Below are positions 6,006 to 8,806 of a stretch of 8,806 nt of DNA, in pieces (the first letter of the stretch is position 1; every line of letters starts with the position of its first letter). The notes beneath the pieces were generated by a model. The model was not told the origin of the DNA. It made no database searches and was given only the letters and a program-made list of their open reading frames with translations. Location of the stretch: the NCBI GenBank assembly GCA_015490255.1, contig WFYF01000085.1:1-8806 (forward strand), in the 5' to 3' direction. The position numbers and the translations under genes are program-made. The DNA comes from Caldifarciminota bacterium (GTDB lineage: Bacteria; Hydrothermota; Hydrothermia; S141-80).

Positions 6006-6530
6006 TCAAAACCGCCACCGGCCCACCCGGTAGGGGAACAGCCGGATGGAAATCCAGGCTGACAGGGCGAAAACCGGAGCCAGAACGATGAGCATGAGAG
6101 CGAGGCTTCGCCACATGGGGGAGGCCCTTCCGGTGGGATCGTAGCGTACCAGAACGGAACGTTCGGGACGACGGGGATCAAAGAAAACCCGGACGAGCTG
6201 TCCCGGCCGATAGCGGTTCTGCATGGAGAGGGGAGCGTTGCGGGCGGTGGGGCTGTAGCGGTCTCCGGTGTAGGTCTTTCCCCAGACCCGATAGGTATAG
6301 ACCACCCGCAGAGATCCCCGACGGTTTCCTGACCGGACCTCCACCTTCACCACCCGGCCCGTGGTGCTCATCCAGTTCTGCACCCGCTGGACGGCCCAGG
6401 TGTCCCAGAGGTTGAACAGGAGGATGCCCACCCCCAGGAGAACGAACATCAGGGTGAGACGAAGGATGGCCTGGAGGGGTGGGGCATCCGCCAGGGGATC
6501 CCGCCCGAAGGGTTCCCTTCTCCAGAGCAT
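6006..6530 (-). CDS. DUF3592 domain membrane protein
   Basis: 174 residues, topology TM (about 21-41), extracytoplasmic or cytoplasmic beta-rich domain (about 45-132), TM (about 139-163). The middle resembles DUF3592: a TTGRVVKVEVRSG strand, YTYRVWGKTYTGDRYSP (78-94), then YRPGQLVRVFFDPRRPERSVL (107-127). The function of this domain is unknown. The ATG at 6530 has a strong AGGAGGG 5 bp upstream (6542-6536) and lies 13 bp after the mlaF stop, so it is probably the last gene of the accC-mlaE-mlaF operon. Mla operons usually have the MCE protein MlaD at this point. This protein has a membrane anchor and a beta domain but no recognisable MCE sequence, so a role in lipid transport is only suggested by position. 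Confidence 0.82.
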   Translation of the reverse strand: MLWRREPFGRDPLADAPPLQAILRLTLMFVLLGVGILLFNLWDTWAVQRVQNWMSTTGRVVKVEVRSGNRRGSLRVVYTYRVWGKTYTGDRYSPTARNAPLSMQNRYRPGQLVRVFFDPRRPERSVLVRYDPTGRASPMWRSLALMLIVLAPVFALSAWISIRLFPYRVGRWRF

Positions 6531-6543
6531 GCCTTCCCTCCTG

Positions 6544-7284
6544 TCAGGTTTGCCGCTCCAGGAGGCCGGCGGCTTTCAGGAAAGCCCGGAAGGCCGGATG
6601 GCTCTCTTCAAAAGCCCGGTCCACGGGAATGTCCACCGCGATTTCCCCTTCCTCCAGAAGGATCAGCCGGTCCGCCACCTTGAGGGCGCTCACCAGATCG
6701 TGGGTGACCATCACCCCCGTGACGTCCAGCTGCTCTTTGAGATAGAGCATCAGGTCGTTGATCCGGTCTGCCGTGACCGGGTCCAGGCCCGAGGTGGGTT
6801 CGTCGTAGATGAGATAATCCGGCCGGGCCACGATGGCCCGGGCGATGCCTGCTCGTTTGCGCATGCCCCCGGACATCTCCGCCGGATACAGGTCCTCCGT
6901 GCCCCCAAGGCCCACCATCTCCAGCGCCCACCGGATGGCCTCGTCCCGTTTCTCCCGGGGCCAGCCCCGTTCTTTGAGAGGGAGGGCCAGATTTTCATAC
7001 ACGGTGAGGGAATCAAACAGCGCGGCCCCCTGAAACACATAGCCGAACCGCCGGCGCAGAGCGTTCAGCGTCCGGCGGGAAGCCCGGGTGACGTCCACAT
7101 CCTCCACGAACACCCTGCCCCGATCGGGGCGCAGAAGCCCCAGGATGTGCTTGATGGTGACGGTTTTCCCGGTGCCGCTTTTGCCCAGGATGGCCACCAT
7201 CTCTCCCGGGGTGATGGTGAAGGAGATGCCCTTCAGGACGGGCCGTCCCTCAAAGGATTTCCAGACCCCCTCAAACCGGATCAT
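6544..7284 (-). CDS. mlaF: ABC transporter ATPase MlaF-like (phospholipid/MCE transport)
   Basis: 246 residues, a complete ABC nucleotide-binding domain that powers the MlaE-type permease in phospholipid movement between inner and outer membranes. Motifs seen: Walker A GKSGTGKT (34-41), Q-loop Q85 in FQGAALFDSLTVYEN, signature MSGGMRKR (137-144), Walker B LIYDE (158-162), D-loop SGLD (165-168) and switch His H195 in VTHD. FQ(G/S)xALFDSLTVxEN, MSGGMRKR and DEPT(S/A)GLDP are typical of MlaF/Ttg2A rather than of other ABC groups. The catalytic Glu (E162) is present, so it should hydrolyse ATP. The ATG overlaps the mlaE stop (ATGA) and no good Shine-Dalgarno is visible, so translation is probably coupled. 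Confidence 0.94.
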   Translation of the reverse strand: MIRFEGVWKSFEGRPVLKGISFTITPGEMVAILGKSGTGKTVTIKHILGLLRPDRGRVFVEDVDVTRASRRTLNALRRRFGYVFQGAALFDSLTVYENLALPLKERGWPREKRDEAIRWALEMVGLGGTEDLYPAEMSGGMRKRAGIARAIVARPDYLIYDEPTSGLDPVTADRINDLMLYLKEQLDVTGVMVTHDLVSALKVADRLILLEEGEIAVDIPVDRAFEESHPAFRAFLKAAGLLERQT

Positions 7285-8030
7285 CCGTAGATCAGGGTTC
7301 CCAGAATGTAATCCGCGGCCAGGATGAGCACGGAGGAGCTCACCACGGCCTCGGTGGTGGCCCGGCCCACTCCGGTGGCACCGCCCTCGGCGTAATACCC
7401 GTGGAAGGAGCCCATCAGGGCAATAATTCCGCCAAAAACCACGCTTTTGGCCAGGCCTCCCCAGAGGTCCACCGGGGCGAAAAACATCTGGATACCGGTG
7501 AAATAGAGGGACATGGGCACGAACAGGACCACTTTGCTCACCACGGCAGCGGCCATGATAGCGGAGGCTTCGGCGAACACGGTGAGGAGGGGAAGGGACA
7601 CGACCCCGGCGATGAGGCGGGGCAGGACGAGATAACGCACCGGATTGATCCCCATCACGGTGAGGGCGTCAATCTGCTCGGTCACCCGCATGCTCCCGAT
7701 CTCGGCGGCAATCCCTGCGCCGCTGCGGCCTGCCACCACCAGAGCGGTGATCACCGGCCCCAGTTCAATGAGCACCGCCTTGGCAATTCCCACCCCCAGA
7801 TATTCCAGGGGCACGAAATCCTTCACCTGATAGGCGGTCTGGACGGCCGAGACCATCCCGATGAACAGAGACGTGAGGATCACCACGGGCAGGGAGTTCA
7901 CCCCGATCTTTTCAATTTCCTGCAGCACAAGCCGGGGGGTTTTGTGGATTTCCCGGAGGGCCAGAAGGGCCTCATAGAAGAGCACGGTAAGCTGGCCCAG
8001 TTTGACGATCCAGGGCGCAAGCAGATTCAT
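7281..8030 (-). CDS. mlaE: ABC permease MlaE-like (phospholipid/MCE transport)
   Basis: 249 residues, the inner-membrane permease that pairs with MlaF. It starts with an amphipathic N-terminal helix (about 1-30), followed by about five membrane helices. It has the MlaE core at 101-130, which contains [16 protein letters not shown] and then [14 protein letters not shown], and a C-terminal segment [17 protein letters not shown] (220-236) before the last helix ([10 protein letters not shown]). The frame is open to 8147, but the start is ATG at 8030: it forms ATGA with the accC stop, has GGAAGG just upstream, and begins exactly where homology begins. The extra 39 residues upstream would be inside accC and look like shadow sequence. 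Known systems also need MlaD (MCE) and often MlaB/MlaC, none of which is in view. Confidence 0.94.
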   Translation of the reverse strand: MNLLAPWIVKLGQLTVLFYEALLALREIHKTPRLVLQEIEKIGVNSLPVVILTSLFIGMVSAVQTAYQVKDFVPLEYLGVGIAKAVLIELGPVITALVVAGRSGAGIAAEIGSMRVTEQIDALTVMGINPVRYLVLPRLIAGVVSLPLLTVFAEASAIMAAAVVSKVVLFVPMSLYFTGIQMFFAPVDLWGGLAKSVVFGGIIALMGSFHGYYAEGGATGVGRATTEAVVSSSVLILAADYILGTLIYG

Positions 8031-8806
8031 GGCCCTTCCAGGATTTCGTCCAGAAAGTGGGTGTGGATGGCTCCGCTCTGAAACCCGGGGTGTTCCAGAA
8101 TTTTCCGGTGAAGGGACGCGGTGGTCGGGAAACCGATGAGATACCATTCGTCCAGCGCCCGGAGCATTCGCCGGATGGCCTCGTCCCGGGTTTCACCCCA
8201 GGCGATCACCTTGGCGATCAGGGAGTCGTAAAAGGCCGGAACGGTGTATCCCGCGTAAATATGGGTGTCCACCCGGATGCCCGGTCCTCCGGGAAGGTGA
8301 AGGGCCTCAATCTTTCCCGGGCAGGGGGCAAAGTCCTGGAAGGGGTCTTCCGCGTTGATCCGGATCTCAATGGCATGACCCCGGAAGGTGAGGTCTTCCT
8401 GCCGGAATGGCAGGGCTTCCCCCCGGGCGATCCGGATCTGCCATTTCACGAGATCCAGGCCTGTGATCATCTCGGTGACGGGGTGTTCCACCTGGATCCG
8501 GGTGTTCATCTCAATGAAATAGAACTCCCGGGTCCTGTCATCCAGGAGGAACTCCACCGTGCCGGCGGAGTCGTATCCGATGGCCCGGGCCGCCTTCACG
8601 GCCGCCTCTCCCATGGCATCCCGCAGTTCAGGGGTGAGGGCCGGGGAAGGGGCCTCTTCCACCAGTTTTTGATGCCGGCGCTGGATGGAGCACTCCCGCT
8701 CAAACAGGTGGACCACATTGCCGTGGCGATCTCCCAGAACCTGAATTTCCACGTGGCGGGGCCGGTCAATGTATTTTTCCACATACAGCCGGCTGTCCCC
8801 AAAGGC
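8027..8806 (-). CDS. accC: Biotin carboxylase subunit of acetyl-CoA carboxylase, C-terminal part (5' end outside window)
   Basis: The last 259 residues of a biotin carboxylase, which uses ATP and bicarbonate to carboxylate biotin on AccB, the first committed step of fatty acid synthesis. The frame is open through the right edge, beginning [12 protein letters not shown]. This corresponds to about residue 190 of the roughly 450-residue E. coli enzyme. Catalytic landmarks are intact: RRHQK (43-47 of the fragment), [20 protein letters not shown] (97-116) with the metal/ATP Glu, Asn, Arg and Gln, and the substrate Arg in [12 protein letters not shown] (176-187). The protein ends just after the biotin-carboxylase C-terminal domain, so it is a free subunit and not a fused pyruvate carboxylase. 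A stand-alone subunit of another biotin enzyme (pyruvate or propionyl carboxylase) is possible. The stop overlaps mlaE by 4 bp. Confidence 0.93.
   Translation of the reverse strand, partial: AFGDSRLYVEKYIDRPRHVEIQVLGDRHGNVVHLFERECSIQRRHQKLVEEAPSPALTPELRDAMGEAAVKAARAIGYDSAGTVEFLLDDRTREFYFIEMNTRIQVEHPVTEMITGLDLVKWQIRIARGEALPFRQEDLTFRGHAIEIRINAEDPFQDFAPCPGKIEALHLPGGPGIRVDTHIYAGYTVPAFYDSLIAKVIAWGETRDEAIRRMLRALDEWYLIGFPTTASLHRKILEHPGFQSGAIHTHFLDEILEGP

Noticed and set aside
5456..6091. Plus-strand open frame crossing the Rrf2 gene and its promoter
   Set aside because: Antisense to the well-supported Rrf2 gene, no recognisable domain and no supporting ribosome site; a shadow frame.
8031..8147. N-terminal extension of mlaE to 8147
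   Set aside because: The extra 39 residues lie inside the conserved accC end, show no MlaE similarity, and are rich in Pro, His and Arg. ATG at 8030 overlaps the accC stop and fits the family start.

Overview
The window is a gene-dense stretch of bacterial chromosome with high G+C content. It has ten protein-coding genes, two of them cut by the window edges, and only one real intergenic gap (about 97 bp, 5909-6005). I see no tRNA or rRNA gene, transposon, phage gene or CRISPR array. The MlaE/MlaF lipid-transport pair suggests a diderm (outer-membrane-bearing) bacterium. Short or overlapping junctions, GTG starts and one apparently leaderless promoter would fit a compact genome, but I cannot assign a phylum.

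Left edge (2-640, plus strand): the C-terminal part of a PriA-like primosomal helicase. It keeps the zinc-ribbon cysteines but has lost recognisable helicase motifs V and VI and the usual C-terminal domain. It converges with the minus-strand operon, with only 5 bp between the two stop codons.

Central block (5908 down to 646, minus strand): five genes joined by overlaps or a 2-bp gap, in transcription order: Rrf2-family Fe-S regulator, RicT (PSP1/YaaT), a lone CoA-transferase alpha subunit, CstA (pyruvate/peptide transporter family), and a membrane-bound PAS-like/GGDEF diguanylate cyclase. A near-consensus sigma-70 promoter (TTGACA, 17 bp, TATGAT) ends 6 bp before the Rrf2 ATG, so the message is probably leaderless. 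Two perfect small palindromes lie on this promoter and are candidate operators for Rrf2 autoregulation.

Right block (8806 down to 6006, minus strand): a biotin carboxylase (accC, 5' end outside the window), mlaE, mlaF and a two-TM DUF3592 protein. The first three are joined by 4-bp ATGA overlaps. This links the first step of fatty acid synthesis to a phospholipid-transport ABC permease and ATPase. No MCE protein (MlaD) follows; the DUF3592 protein is in its place. No convincing Rho-independent terminator separates this block from the Rrf2 operon, so some read-through is possible.

The most noteworthy points are the unusual five-gene Rrf2 operon with its leaderless, palindrome-covered promoter, the degenerate PriA, the CoA-transferase alpha subunit without its catalytic partner, and the mlaEF pair without mlaD. 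I do not see a clearly novel defence or mobile system.
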